Assembly: GCA_018257865.1 (NCBI GenBank)
Contig: JAEUBA010000001.1
Location: 1,116,001 to 1,180,000 of the forward strand
Direction: 5' to 3'
Source of the DNA: Stereocaulon alpinum
Taxonomy: Eukaryota; Ascomycota; Lecanoromycetes; Lecanorales; Stereocaulaceae
DNA: 64,000 nucleotides
In this document: one piece after another, positions 20,401 to 31,613 of the stretch
Layout: each line of letters opens with the position of its first letter
How positions within the stretch are numbered: position 1 is the first letter of the stretch
The notes under the pieces: generated by a model
What the model saw: the letters and a program-made list of their open reading frames with translations, nothing else
The model's database searches: none
What the model was told of the DNA's origin: nothing
Translations under genes and position numbers: made by a program

Positions 20401-20580
20401 TAGAAGTCTTTCAGGAGGGCGAAGTCTTGGACAAATCAAGTAGGTTCTGGCGCTGAATGGGAGATAGTAGTGACCCTGGACCACGGTCGAGGTGCGGAGT
20501 AAATTACGCTGGCTGAGGTGCAGCGGAGTATTTAAAGGCGAGAATCTTAAAGATTTCGGAGACCTGGATAGGAGCACCAT
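17408..20580 (-). CDS. MIS1: C1-tetrahydrofolate synthase (trifunctional), with mitochondrial leader
   Basis: Exons 20580-17576 and 17516-17408 (59-nt intron, GTGAGT to CAG) encode 1037 residues. The enzyme interconverts 5,10-methylene-, methenyl- and 10-formyl-THF and ligates formate to THF, supplying one-carbon units for purines, thymidylate and initiator formyl-Met. The dehydrogenase/cyclohydrolase domain (about residues 100-400) shows YVRMKLKAAEEANI with the cyclohydrolase Lys, the DVDGFGAGNIG loop, the NADP site GRSDIVGSPVSALL and PVPGGVGPMT. The formate-THF ligase domain (about 420-1037) carries the P-loop GEGKSTTTVGL and GPTFGIKGGAAGGGY. The second exon supplies the conserved end (PGLPTAPGY, ETGEIDGLF). 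The first 98 residues are basic, Ser/Leu-rich and unrelated to the domain, as in a presequence, and an internal ATG at 20286 starts the cytosolic-type N terminus (MGAQKIDG). One gene may therefore serve two compartments. Confidence 0.95.
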
Positions 20581-20887
20581 ATGTGCTCTAGACCAAAACC
20601 CAATAAAACAATGGGCTCAGCGCGTCGCGGATCATATACTCCAACAATTGGACCCTCTATACAAAATCGTCACCGGCCATGAGGTTTGCCCACAATGGCA
20701 GCGCGTTCAATTTCGGTTGCCAAAATCATATTTTGAGCCCCCGGGGAAGCCCTAAGCGTTATCTTAGCGGCTGTCTTTAGGGTACACAGATAAGGTTGTT
20801 AGCCACATCTGCCCGCTAAAAAGTTCCCACTGACTGTTTAACGATTTGTGAAAGGCTGCTTTCTTCTACACAAACAACTCAACAAAC
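20581..20887. promoter_or_regulatory. Divergent promoter between C1-THF synthase and eIF3i
   Basis: Two housekeeping genes start 307 bp apart in opposite directions, so their promoters share this space. A TTTAAA string at 20531 lies inside the leader of the left gene. No defined activator site is recognisable. Confidence 0.5.
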
Positions 20888-22145
20888 ATGAGGCCTATAT
20901 TACTACAAGGCCATGTAGGTATTTCTGCATTCTCAATAAGTACGCAATGGAAGCTAACGTCGTTATCTCATAGGAACGGTCCTTGACCCAAATCAAGTGA
21001 GCTACTCCACCGCACAATTCCTGCCCAACACCAAATGCTAAGTGTCACACGTAGATACACCAAAGACGGCGACATCCTCTTCTCCTGCGCCAAAGACCAA
21101 GTAATCTGCGCCTGGTTCTCTGCTAATGGCGAACGTCTCGGCACCTACCACGGCCACCAGGGCGCCCTCTGGACCGTCGACATTGATCCCTCCACCACCC
21201 TCCTCGCTTCCGGCGCCGCAGACAATACTGTACGGCTATGGGATATACGGACGGGCAAATGTGTAAAAGTCTGGAACTTTGATACAGCGGTGAAGAGGGT
21301 GGATTTCAATGAGGATGGCACAAAATTACTTGCGGTGACGGAGAAGCGTATGGGCTTCTTGGGCACTATTGTGGTGCTAGATGTCATAGTGGATGTGGAG
21401 GCGGAACAGAGTGACGAGAAAGCGCTGGTTATAACGTGCGATGAGAGCAAGGCCACAGTTGCGGCGTGGAGTTATCTGAGTCGGTATATCATCGCTGGAC
21501 ACGAGGACGGCAGCGTGAGTCAGTATGATGGAAAGGTACGCTCTCACTCTTACACCTCCCTTACACATCAACGAAGTCATACTAACCAGCCCCAGACCGG
21601 CGAACTAATCTACAACAACCCTGCTCACGAAGACGGCATGCAAGTAACCGACCTCCAAATGTCCTCAGACAGAACCTACTTCATAACCGCCTCCAAAGAC
21701 AAATCCGCAAAGGTACCCACCCAGCCTAGCCCTCCCTCCCCATAAACACATACTCTAACACCCACCACAGCTCCACTCCAGCCGCGACCTAACCCTCCTA
21801 AAAACCTACGTCTCGGACACCCCTCTAAACACAGCCGCGATGACCCCCAAAAAGCCCTTCGTAATCCTAGGCGGCGGCCAAGCCGCCATGGACGTAACAA
21901 CAACCGGCGCGCGCCAAGGAAAATTCGAAGCCCGCTTCTACCACAAAGTCTTCGAAGACGAAATCGGCCGCGTAAAAGGGCATTTCGGGCCCTTGAATAC
22001 GGTGGCGGTGGATCCGTTGGGGAGAGGGTATGCGAGTGGGGGGGAGGATGGGTATGTGAGGGTTCATGCGTTTGATAGGGGGTATTTTGATTTTGGGTAC
22101 GAGGTTGAGAGGGAGGTAGGGGTTGCGGGTGCGGGGGGATATTAA
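20888..22145 (+). CDS. TIF34: Translation initiation factor eIF3 subunit I (WD40)
   Basis: Five exons are predicted: 20888-20914, 20974-20996, 21055-21535, 21596-21712 and 21771-22145, giving 340 residues, the normal length. All junctions are phase-consistent, and the short first two exons encode the conserved start MRPILLQGHERSLTQIK. eIF3i is a seven-bladed WD40 propeller in the eIF3 complex that scaffolds eIF3b and eIF3g on the 40S subunit. WD-type repeat ends are visible (LGTYHGHQGALWTVDIDP, ASGAADNTVRLWD, ITASKDKSAKL, ASGGEDGYVRVH). The C terminus contains the family segment GKFEARFYHKVFEDEIGRVKGHFGPLNT (shown as parts). Introns are 58-60 nt. Several exons start C-rich and end G-rich. Confidence 0.95.
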
Positions 22146-23226
22146 GTTATCATGCTTCTTCTTCCCTTAAAACTACCTTACTTCTACAATCACAACCACC
22201 ACAAGATCCACCCATCCAACAAACCACACCCCATACCCCATACCCCATCACCAAAAAAAAATCCCGCCAAGCCACCTTCCTAAGACCGCACGACGTACAG
22301 CATCTCATCGCCTACTCCCTAGTTCCATATCCCAATAATCCAGCCCAATACCACTATTAAACGCCCCTTCTACCTACATACACGTGTACCTCTTACCAAG
22401 AGCGTTGCCAAGTCCCCAATCTCAATCTCCACTGACTTACGGTACCTTAGCTACGCCTCCAAATCATCAAAGGCGTACGTACCCCCAACCCCAGTAGCCG
22501 CAACAAAAAAACCCACCAACAGTAACCAGTAACCACAGTAGCGAATAATCATAATCAGTGCTGAAACAGAAGAATACCTACGTACAACGTGCATGAGCGT
22601 GAGGCACAGAAAGGCTTGGCTACCTTACCTTACGACCACAACCCGACTTCAGCTGACTGTACTGTAATACGTACCTTACATCGCATTCTATTGATTATTG
22701 ATCGTGGGGGCTATAAGTTAAGGGTGCAAGGCACCTTTAATTTTGTTTGATGGGGTTTGTATGGTGAGATGCATGTCATACGGGGAGGGGGAGGTGTAAC
22801 AGGTAAGGCATCTAAGCATTCAGTGTGGGACATTATCATCCTGGTTCAATTTCAATTTCAGTTTCAGTTTCAGATTTCACGGCTGCATTCCAGAGTGAAA
22901 GCATTTTCATTGTGGATGCATTTTGTTATCAACAAGTCAGCTTGACTATTGACGGTCTGTCGTAGCTACTGCCAGTACTTCCGAGCCATGATCAACTCAA
23001 CTCTTCCCCAAAGATAGAAACAGATATTTACATAGTGTAGAAGAGCGAATGCCGTCCAGCAGGCACTTGATGCAAGAAGATGAGGAAGCGAATATGCAAG
23101 ATGTGGTCATTTCTGGTGATCCTTTTGCCTGATATCCTCCAAGAGCACAAGAGATGCTGGATGAATGGCGAGACATCGGATGGGTCAGGAAGAATCGCCG
23201 TTGCAAATTTGGTGCAGGGTGGATAT
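22146..23226. other. Convergent intergenic region with simple repeats
   Basis: The region is 1.1 kb between convergent genes. It holds an A-run near 22253 and the hexamer repeat listed separately. No gene is seen. Confidence 0.5.
22844..22877 (+). repeat. TTTCAR hexamer tandem repeat
   Basis: About five and a half units of ttcaat/ttcagt run head to tail in a non-coding stretch. It is a simple microsatellite-like repeat. Confidence 0.8.
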
Positions 23227-24087
23227 CTAGGCGAAATCGCAAGTCCACAGGCCTGCATAACCCTGTGGTTGGGTGGCGGCAATGTAATTGCAGCCGATCT
23301 TAGTGTAGCCAGCGGTTCTCAAGATATTGGCGTGGCCAGGATCCGCAGTATTAACCTGCATGTTAGTAGCTGCCTTCATGATGGCACACCCGTCGCCGAG
23401 ATCAGCACTGGGGATCTCGCACAACCAGCCAAGGTAGATCAGGTCAAATGGCGAATATGAACCAGAGGCAGTGGTGTCCGAACCCTGGGCTATGCATTGA
23501 CCAAAGGAGCCGGAGTTGAGCTCATGAGTCATCTGGTTGCCACCATCATCTCTATTGGTCTTGGCAGCGTTACCTTCGAGTGTTGAAGACCATTCGAAGG
23601 GAGGGTATCCCTGGAGTGCACGGAAGTAGTTGGCGGATGCGAGCATCGACTTGCCACCAGAAGTTGGTGCACCATCGTTGGAGCTGGATGGAGCTGGAGC
23701 TGGAGCTGATGTAGAGGAAGGTTGAGGTACAGGAGTGTTAGTTTCCTGTGGTGACGGGACAACATAGTTTGCTTTGGCTTGCACAGGTGTAGGCTGAGGT
23801 GCGGGGGCAGGGGTGATGGTTACAACAGGTGCCACCACCGCCGCCTTCTCTGGTGCGTGGTATTGTGCAACTGGTGCTGGAGAAGGTTCGGGAGAAGCAC
23901 CGTTGGCATAGACGGTCTTGACGAAGACATCCTCAATATCGACCACGTTGCCTTCGATGATGGTGTGGACCTCTACGGGCGCTTGACGCTTTTGGTGAAC
24001 ATGGCCGAGGGGATTATTCAGCTTGAAGTGAGGATGGCCAATGGCGCCAGCGCTGAGGATGATGGGGAGTATGACTGAGGCACGCAT
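23227..24087 (-). CDS. Secreted CAP/SCP-like cell-wall protein
   Basis: A single exon encodes 286 residues. The N terminus (MRASVILPIILSAGAIGHP) is a classic signal peptide, followed by KR after HQ, a likely Kex2-type processing site. A Pro/Ala/Thr/Ser-rich linker (residues 60-145) is probably O-glycosylated. The C-terminal 130 residues resemble the CAP (SCP/PR-1) fold: a start helix with SMLASANYFRALQGYPPFEW, MTHE with the expected His, the GHANILRTAGYTKIGCNYI motif near the end, and Cys residues that could pair. Fungal CAP proteins are secreted and can bind sterols or lipids or act at the host or wall interface; the ligand here is unknown. The domain is divergent, so the family call is moderately firm while secretion is strongly supported. 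Confidence 0.8.
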   Translation of the reverse strand: MRASVILPIILSAGAIGHPHFKLNNPLGHVHQKRQAPVEVHTIIEGNVVDIEDVFVKTVYANGASPEPSPAPVAQYHAPEKAAVVAPVVTITPAPAPQPTPVQAKANYVVPSPQETNTPVPQPSSTSAPAPAPSSSNDGAPTSGGKSMLASANYFRALQGYPPFEWSSTLEGNAAKTNRDDGGNQMTHELNSGSFGQCIAQGSDTTASGSYSPFDLIYLGWLCEIPSADLGDGCAIMKAATNMQVNTADPGHANILRTAGYTKIGCNYIAATQPQGYAGLWTCDFA

Positions 24088-27000
24088 TTTTCAGGTGGAT
24101 CGTAAGAACGTGGTTGATTGTCGTGGAGGTTGGATTTGAGGGGGTGTAAAATTGGGTGATTTGGGTAATTTGGCTGGAGTTGAAAGAGCAAGACCGTGGC
24201 TTGTTGAGATCAAAGAAGGGACAAATGAACGTGATGCAAGGCCTAGGCTTGCAATAAAGACTGATACTGAAGGAGTGTAGAATTCTCGTCCGGGCAAGAT
24301 AAAGAATGGATCTGCTTTCGACAAAGAATGAGGGTGGTTGGAGAAAGTGGAGGTAAAGAGGAAACGGGAGGTTGAAGAGGTAAGATTGGAATGTGGAGCC
24401 AAGGAATTTGCCATGGCGAAAAAGAAATGGAAGGGGCCTCGTACCACGCCAAGCCCAAAGTGAAGGGGGAAATAGGTGGTCACTGGCGTGCCTTGCCCCC
24501 TTGCATAATAATGGAAGGCAGGAACCTAGTCAGATGACAAAGTGGTTCAAGCCTCCAACACTCCGAAACTTATCAATGCCGTTTGTCCCAACACTTCTGC
24601 CCAATCCAGCAAATCGCATCGCTTACATCACCGTTAGGTTGAGATTTGAGTACTGCTAACGGATTGTCCAGGCCCAATCCTCTCTTAGTCAGGGGAAGAT
24701 ACTGGCGATCAGGGGCGCCGAGAACGGGCTGCGATTTGACAGGACATTAATCTCTTTTAGCCGCAAATTATCATCGGCACATCCCAGTCGCACATGACGA
24801 AGTGAAGCGGTTAGATACCTGGTCATATCAAATGAATGTATTGTCAGAGCTGTGTGTGACAATATTTATATTAATCGTCAACTACCAATGTTTCATGGCC
24901 TGAAGAACGGTCTGTGTTCTGTGGCCACGAGTGTCAGGCAGGACCCGTGAGGATCGCGGAGGAATCCCGTCAGGGGCCGTCGTAAGCGAGGAGGTAAGCA
25001 TATCCTGAATTGAGTTAGCGTGACAAGAATCCCCGCTTTAGCGACCGTATCATCATCGGCCGCTCTTCAAGTAATAAATTCCTGACCCGTCATACAAACT
25101 CACCATACATACGTACCCCCAGCAAACAATCAACAACGCGTTCCAGATCGTCATACGCACGCCACCTGAAACAACTTGCAACACCTGTGATACCTCCTTG
25201 TCAGCAGGAATGTAGGAACACAGCAAGATACTCTTGTACTTCGACAAGTGATTGCTGAGACTTCTCCGTGATTTTGCTTGTTGTGGAATGATGATTCGTT
25301 CTCCTCTACCCGTTTTCGAGTGTTCTGCATCGTTGCACAGCTTGGCGCCGAAACCAGAGTGCATGCGCATTCCCTGACGGTTACGGTAGTGGAAACAGGC
25401 CTTGGTCGACCGTCAAAATTCGGTATCAGCACAGCGCTCATTGTTTGCATACGACGTTTGGATAGGTCGTGCAGCGAAGCGATGGATTTCCACTCTATCT
25501 GGGGTGCGTTCGGCGCTTAGTGGTGATTTGATTTCCCTTGATTGGACTCCTTTCGGCCACACTTGAACCTCCCTGCCACAATGGCCATGACCTATGGACC
25601 AGCGTACGTACTGACAACAGCCAACCCAGTGCACCATGGCTGCTGATGTCATTGAACATGCGATCCAAGCTGCGTATGCGCTCAGTCCAGCCTACGCACT
25701 GACCACTGTTTGTTGCGATGATCAACAATGCTGTCAGGAACAAGACAAACCGACATCGTTTGTCTCTTTTCTCCTGCCCCAGCCTCGACTAACGCATCAA
25801 GTCCTCTACCATCCGCGAGAGTCGAGTAACATCATCTCATCCAACGCAGAGTATGGGACTCGATTGCACTGGATATTGTTGAGCACATTTTCTTGGCAGG
25901 GCCTGGATCTTGAAGGATGATACACACAGTGATGACACTCAGAAAACAATGAGCCCTTCCACCGTCCTGCACAGCGTTGAAGCACCCCTTCAAGGACTGA
26001 ACTCTTGATTATGCCCCATCTCTATGGCGTAGCCAACGCTCGTTAAGGCTCTTGTGAACTATCGGTGTCAGTCCTGGAAACCGCCGGTCGATACATTGTT
26101 CGCCCCCCATGCCGTCATTGGTATCAAAGCATTCAAGAACGAACGAGACGTTCGTAGGGTCATAACAGAAGGCCGGTCTTGATGATGACCAGCAGGTATT
26201 GGCCTGCTGGCGATCATGGTCTGCCTACCGAGGCACCCAGTAGCCTTTAATGTTTTCAAGTTGGGTTTTGTCCTGGTTGCTCCCATCCTTGAGTAGTCTT
26301 ACGTATCAACGCGTATTTGCATAACTCATTGATCACAGGTCAAGTTTGTGGTAATCATCGTCGTTGCGTTCTCATCCTTTGCATCGCGCCCAGTGGTGCC
26401 TCGATCCAGGCTCTCTGATCTTATATTCCTTCTGAAGGTCTCGCCGTTGATACATTCTGTCTATCAATGAATTAGGCAAGTCATTACCTAAGAGTTGTTC
26501 GTCAATGGTTCAACGTCGGTAGCAGATATGGCGATAGCTTACTCGTGGAGAATGTAGCCGCTGTATCTACTGCAGCAAGAATCAGATTGGTTCAGAACGA
26601 TGGCTGCCAACCAGAACGACAACGTCCGCCTTCGCATCGTGTTAGAACGGTCTCAAAAGCTACTCGCCATGAATATAAGCTGCCTGTCGGCGATTATCAC
26701 TGTCGTCGCTGATTCGATGTTTTGCACCAATCCGTTCCAGACCATGTCCACCCTCGAGGTTTGTTATTCTGCGCCCCATCGTTGGGGAGACGGCAGCTGT
26801 ACAGCAAAAGACCGCAGCTAATCGCTAGCTAGGCAAATTCTCGATAAGACATGAGGATTGATCTATGTCGTTTTGGTCCAGGCTGCAAGGTTCACGATCT
26901 TGTCTTAGTAAATTGCAGCTGCCCTTGAGTGGTGACGGAGGAGGAAAGCCAGAGAGACTGGCATTTTTTATTGCAGGTGTTAAGTCTGAGGCGTTCAGCT

Positions 27001-28265
27001 AAGGGCAGTGTTTGATATGACAATCTTAATCTCATCCTACGGATCCTTCGGAGTACAGAAAACGCTGCGATAAATCGCACCACATCCACACGGCGTAGGG
27101 GAGGGGTATGAAACATCGATTTCAACCTATCAAAAAGCACCCCGAAGCGCCGTGTTTTGGAAAGTTCAGCCGCAATCCGCCGCTAGCATAGTTCTGGCCT
27201 AGTTTATGCAAACCTTCCTTCGCGCGCCTCTTACTTCACCACTATCGGACTTCTCTTTCTTGATTCTGCTAGATTTAGGCGGCATTCAAATCCTTCGAGC
27301 TATTATTATTTTGGTCGCATCTGAGCGAAGTTGGGCTTGGGACACCACGGACACAGGACAGACTTTCCAATGCCTGCGCAATGTCGTGACTGCAGTACCG
27401 CAACAAAGGAGCAAAAGCGTCATACTGGTGGACTTCAATTTTTTTCGACCGCTGAAGTTATATTGATTCTTTATCGACACTTCTCGTGTATTGTGGGGTT
27501 GCTATAAGCGCTACTGGCTGGCAATCACGGCCACTACTCTACAAGGAGTTCCCAGCCATACCTGGTACCGCTACCGTGCAGCTACCTCTCCTAGTCTTTA
27601 GCTAACAGAGCTCCGGACCGCGCCCTTTCCCTGCGCTGCTCTACTCGACGAATGCATCAACCACAGCCTCAAACGGAAAAAGCATCCATGTTCTGGTTGC
27701 TCATACAAAAGTCTAGCTTGACGTCAGCAGCGATGACGTGTTAAGACGCCTTAGACATTCAGTAGGAATCATCCCAGAGAGCCATTCCGTGTTCGAATAA
27801 AAAAGAAACGTGGTAAAACATGGGCGGTAAAATATGTATGATTGGGCGCACGGAAGACATTCGCCGTAGCCTAGCGGTTGGAGTTGGAGGAGCGCTTGTG
27901 TCAAACGCAGGGTCTAGTCCAAAATACGAGTCCACACTGTGCTAACGCACTCAGCCTCCCATGAGCGTGCTCAAATTCAAGACTAGCATTGTTGCTTGTG
28001 TTCTGACTGGCTATGGGTAAGAACTGGCCCTTGTGAAGAGTATGTTGTGCATTAGTCAAGTCGCATTGAGTCGATCCTGCTTCTCTACCGCCCTTAATCA
28101 TGAGATTTATACCATGTCAACCCCGTTATCTTGTTAGAAAAGCTAAGGGAATCTACACGTTGCTCAGCCCTGCCTGATCATCTCATCCTCAGCGTGGACT
28201 TTTGCAACCTTCTACTTCTTTGTCTTCAAAGCACGCCCAGAGTCGTTCCCTCCTTCCTGCATTCT
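24088..28265. other. Gene-poor 4.2-kb region
   Basis: No open frame with gene-like protein content or coherent splicing was found on either strand. Short frames at 24393-24659, 25053-25370 (-), 26600-26821 and 27206-27466 lack recognisable families. The 26600 frame starts with a true ATG and could be a first exon, but no partner exon was found. Two perfect or near-perfect inverted repeats occur at 26139-26155 and 26182-26217. No transposase, reverse transcriptase or terminal repeats were recognised. It may be relic DNA too decayed to read. Confidence 0.45.
26182..26217. repeat. Imperfect inverted repeat (hairpin)
   Basis: Fifteen-base arms (13 of 15 paired, inner eight ccagcagg/cctgctgg perfect) flank a six-base loop. 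A second palindrome, acgaacg-aga-cgttcgt, lies just upstream at 26139-26155. No function can be assigned. Confidence 0.7.
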
Positions 28266-30228
28266 ATGATGTGCGCCATGATTCTAGTTCTTTATACTGG
28301 CATTGCTTTCTTATCATTCCTACGTAGTAGTTTCTCTTCCGCACTTCCGGAACAAAGTAAGGCACATGCTTAGGTCTTGTATACGTCATGGGAATTAACG
28401 CCTACAGCTACTTTTTCGAGCCCCACAAGAACGTCCGGTCTCGCAGCTCTCTCAACGACAGGCTGCCCTGTTAGTTGCTATAGAGACGTAGAGCTAATGA
28501 CCTCAATCACATGGTCGAAAAAGTCTATCACGGCAACTATAACCGCAGAGACGTTGCTTTTTGTGGTCAACCGACGAACGAACAGTACAAGAACGACTAC
28601 AATCACCAATACGGAGGTTGACTTAGCCAATTACACAGCTCTTACTAATACCAACAGCGCAGGAACGCAGACAACATCAGTAGTTGTCACTGACGGCAAC
28701 TCAATTAAAACACACATAGTGTAAGTGGTGCGCCGGTACAATTTGTCTGGCTCTAATGTTCGGGTTTTGCAGGGTATTCCCAACCAACTTCTACGCGGAC
28801 TACCCCTCCAGCTACACTTTTTGCGGTACATTACCAACGGTTGTTGACGGATCTTCGACTTGCTTGCGTCAGCCGTGTAGTGGTGGCTGGGCTTCAATTT
28901 TCAGCAACAATGCCATAGTACTTCCGTATCCATCGCATCCGTCTTATGTGCCAACATATGTTCAGACAGTAAGCGCCGACGAGTTATTACAGGACCCTAA
29001 AGGCTTGATCTATGAACCTGGTTGGGGCAAGGACGATCTTATGGACGAGGAAGTCAAACCACTCTTCCCAAATTTAGGGTTTTGGAAATGTGACAGGGGA
29101 GGGTTCAATGCCCCGGACGTTCTGAAGCAAACTGCTCTTTATATCACTGCAACGTCGACGTCCACAGAATCTGACGAAGGTCCTGCAACATCTAGAACAG
29201 TCCTACATGAAGCAGCAACTACCCTACCAGAACCGTGGCTGTCCGGCTCGAGCGATGGCCTCTTACTCGCGCCAGTTACAAACAATGAGGTGACTGCAGC
29301 AGGCATTCACCCCGCGGCCTCTACAGGCGGCCCTGAGAGCAGATTTCCTTCTACTATAAGTTCAGCCGATGTCGCCGCTCCACCCGCGAATCCACAAGGC
29401 TCCCAAGCCGTTAAAGCGGCTTCTACAGTCACTTCACCCGCCACAGCTCGTACAGCCAACGCTCCGGGCTCTCAAGCTCCATTCGAACCATTTGTTACGG
29501 AGTTGACCCTTGTTCTTATCCAACCAAGCGACAGTCAAGGCCCCCAAGCAGCTACAACAATACCAAAAGGAGAAAGCGGACCGCCCACCATTCCCGCCAT
29601 CCTCCCCAACCAAGCTCCAACCACACCCCAGCCTCTTGCACTAGGCACCCAAACCATAACACCCAATTCACGGCACCAATACCTCCTCGGAAGCCAAACG
29701 CTCACCCCAAACCAACCCATAACACTAGCCTCAGATCGCATCGCCACATGGCTTCTACAACAACCATCCAGCAGCAGCCCCACAGCCTCGAACCCCTTCT
29801 CATCACCCAGCACTCCCACCCCCACCGTTACACCCACCTCCCCCCCAGACCCCACAACCCACAACCCCCTCCCACCCCTCATCCTCCCCTCCCAAACTAT
29901 CTCCGCAAACGCCCAAAACCAATACATCGTCGACGGCCAAACACTCACGCCCGGAGGCGTCGTTGTCGCGTCTGGGACTACAATTTCGCTAGCGCCTGAT
30001 CCGACGCAGTTGGTTGTTGGGACGACGACGGAGGGGTTGGGGTGGGCTATTATTGGTGGGTTGGGGGGTGGAGGGGGGGTTAGTGGTGGTGCTGGTGCTA
30101 GTATTGGTGGAAAGGGGGAGACGAGTAGTGGGTGTGCGCGGGAAAGGGGGGAGGGGGTGGGGTGGTTGGGGAGGTTTGTGCTGATAGGGTGGGGGGTGAT
30201 CGGGATGGTGCTGGTGTGGTGGGTTTGA
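28266..30228 (+). CDS. Mucin-like cell-surface protein with signal peptide and C-terminal membrane segment
   Basis: Exons 28266-28356, 28408-28720 and 28773-30228 give 619 residues; the introns are 51 and 52 nt, phase-consistent. The N terminus (MILVLYTGIAFLSFLRSSF) is hydrophobic and ends at SSALPEQ, fitting a signal peptide. An early domain has several Cys (GCPVSCYRD, FCGTLP, STCLRQPCSGGW). A long Ser/Thr/Pro-rich region follows, with two copies of a motif seen in fungal surface proteins, of the type QTLTP-G-x-V-x-x-SGT-x-x-SL (GSQTLTPNQPITL and DGQTLTPGGVVVASGTTISL). The end is a Gly-rich linker and a final hydrophobic run (FVLIGWGVIGMVLVWWV) that could be a membrane anchor or GPI signal. 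The likely role is in the wall or at the surface; no enzyme domain is seen. The coding strand flips from C-rich to G-rich near 29990. Confidence 0.72.
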
Positions 30229-31613
30229 GGGAGGAGAAGGCTTGGGAGGCGGGGGATGGTGAAGGTGGGAGGGTGGATGTATATGATCAAAAGTTCACTT
30301 CTTGTTCATGTTTTACGTATGTGATAAGCTTGTGATGCAGGATACGTACCTATCATTAGCATAGATAGCAATTACACATCTAGGATATTGCTAATCGAGA
30401 TGATGGAATTCACCTCTAAAGAACGACTGAGTTGACTAGGGACCGTGTATTCAGTCGAAGAAATCATATACTAATAGGGCTTCTACCTATGGAATATGTA
30501 GTTCAATTTGATACCTAGCCTGCTCCCGCCTACAGTAAAGTGTCGATAGCGCGGTGTCAAGATTATGGTAGTATGGTACCGAAAGTATAGGCTGATTTGG
30601 TGGACCTAATAGTCCCCTATCCAGAGCTACTGCTATCACTTTCAAAATGGGATGTTGGGCACTAACGAACTAAAGCCCTAAGAGGGTTACCGTAGGGCTG
30701 ACGCTTGGAGGCCGCTACAGCGCGCCCCCCCCCCAAAACCAAGAGTTGCCCCAGCTGTAAGTTCCGGGTGTCACTGTTGTCGCGTAAGTAAAAAGCTCTG
30801 GGGTACTCTCCAGGCGGCTTTTAGGGCTCAGCCCTACGGTCACACAGTCGAAGGGTTCAGTCATCTAGGGGGTGAATCGTTGAACATTGACCAGGTCTCC
30901 CAAACCGCCCATTGGCTGAACGCAAATTGCCAAATCAACTAAGCCCCCTTTCCAACTACTTTTCATTCTCTATCTCAGCCAAGAAGCGGCTACGAAAGCA
31001 ATGACAGTCAAAGGCTTAATACATGCCCAGACCCCGGTATCCGCTACAGGTCACTGAATAGTACCACCTTTGCGAGACTTCTCGTCGAAGGTAGCTCCCA
31101 TCTGTGCCCGTTTCTCGGGACGATCTATGACAAAATATATTGATGCGTGGCCGCTAAGAGACTGATGGATAGTGGAATTAGTATCCGACCTTGCTTCTAC
31201 CAATCGGCACCCTTTCTCAAACCTCGCTATGCGGTCTGTCGACCGTAGTGCAGTTGCGTAGCTTTTCGGACTCTAGAAGTCGTCAATCATTGGGTCATGA
31301 TCGTCCTTGCTCTCGGACAAGCTCCACACAAAGGGCGGTGACGACAATGATTGCTGATCTGTTCACGGGATGCAGCAGTTTCGGAAGCATGTCGCTTCGC
31401 GTCAATGAATTGGATCAAGTAACGTTATCCTGTGGGGACTGGAAGTGAAGGCGTCCGCCATCAATCTATGTGCGGAAGACAAGGGCGTTGTTGCCATCCG
31501 TCTGTATCACTACGGTCTTGTTCATCTGGTCCATAATGTAACAGCTCTCTAGCCCCCAGCTGCTTTCTCAGAAATTTTACTCTTGCAATCAATGGCAGTG
31601 TGACTTGTGAACA
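30229..31613. other. Intergenic region, 1.4 kb
   Basis: It includes a C-run at about 30724-30734 and the promoter of the methyltransferase. No gene was found on either strand. Confidence 0.45.

Noticed and set aside
27866..27935. A tRNA-like A-box (tagcctagcggtt) and B-box-like (gggtctagtcc) pair
   Set aside because: The flanks do not form acceptor, D, anticodon and T stems, so it is not a tRNA; a tRNA-derived relic cannot be shown either.
29535..30290. Long minus-strand open frame of 251 codons
   Set aside because: It mirrors the C-rich to G-rich coding strand of the surface protein and encodes only Pro/Val/Gly low-complexity sequence.
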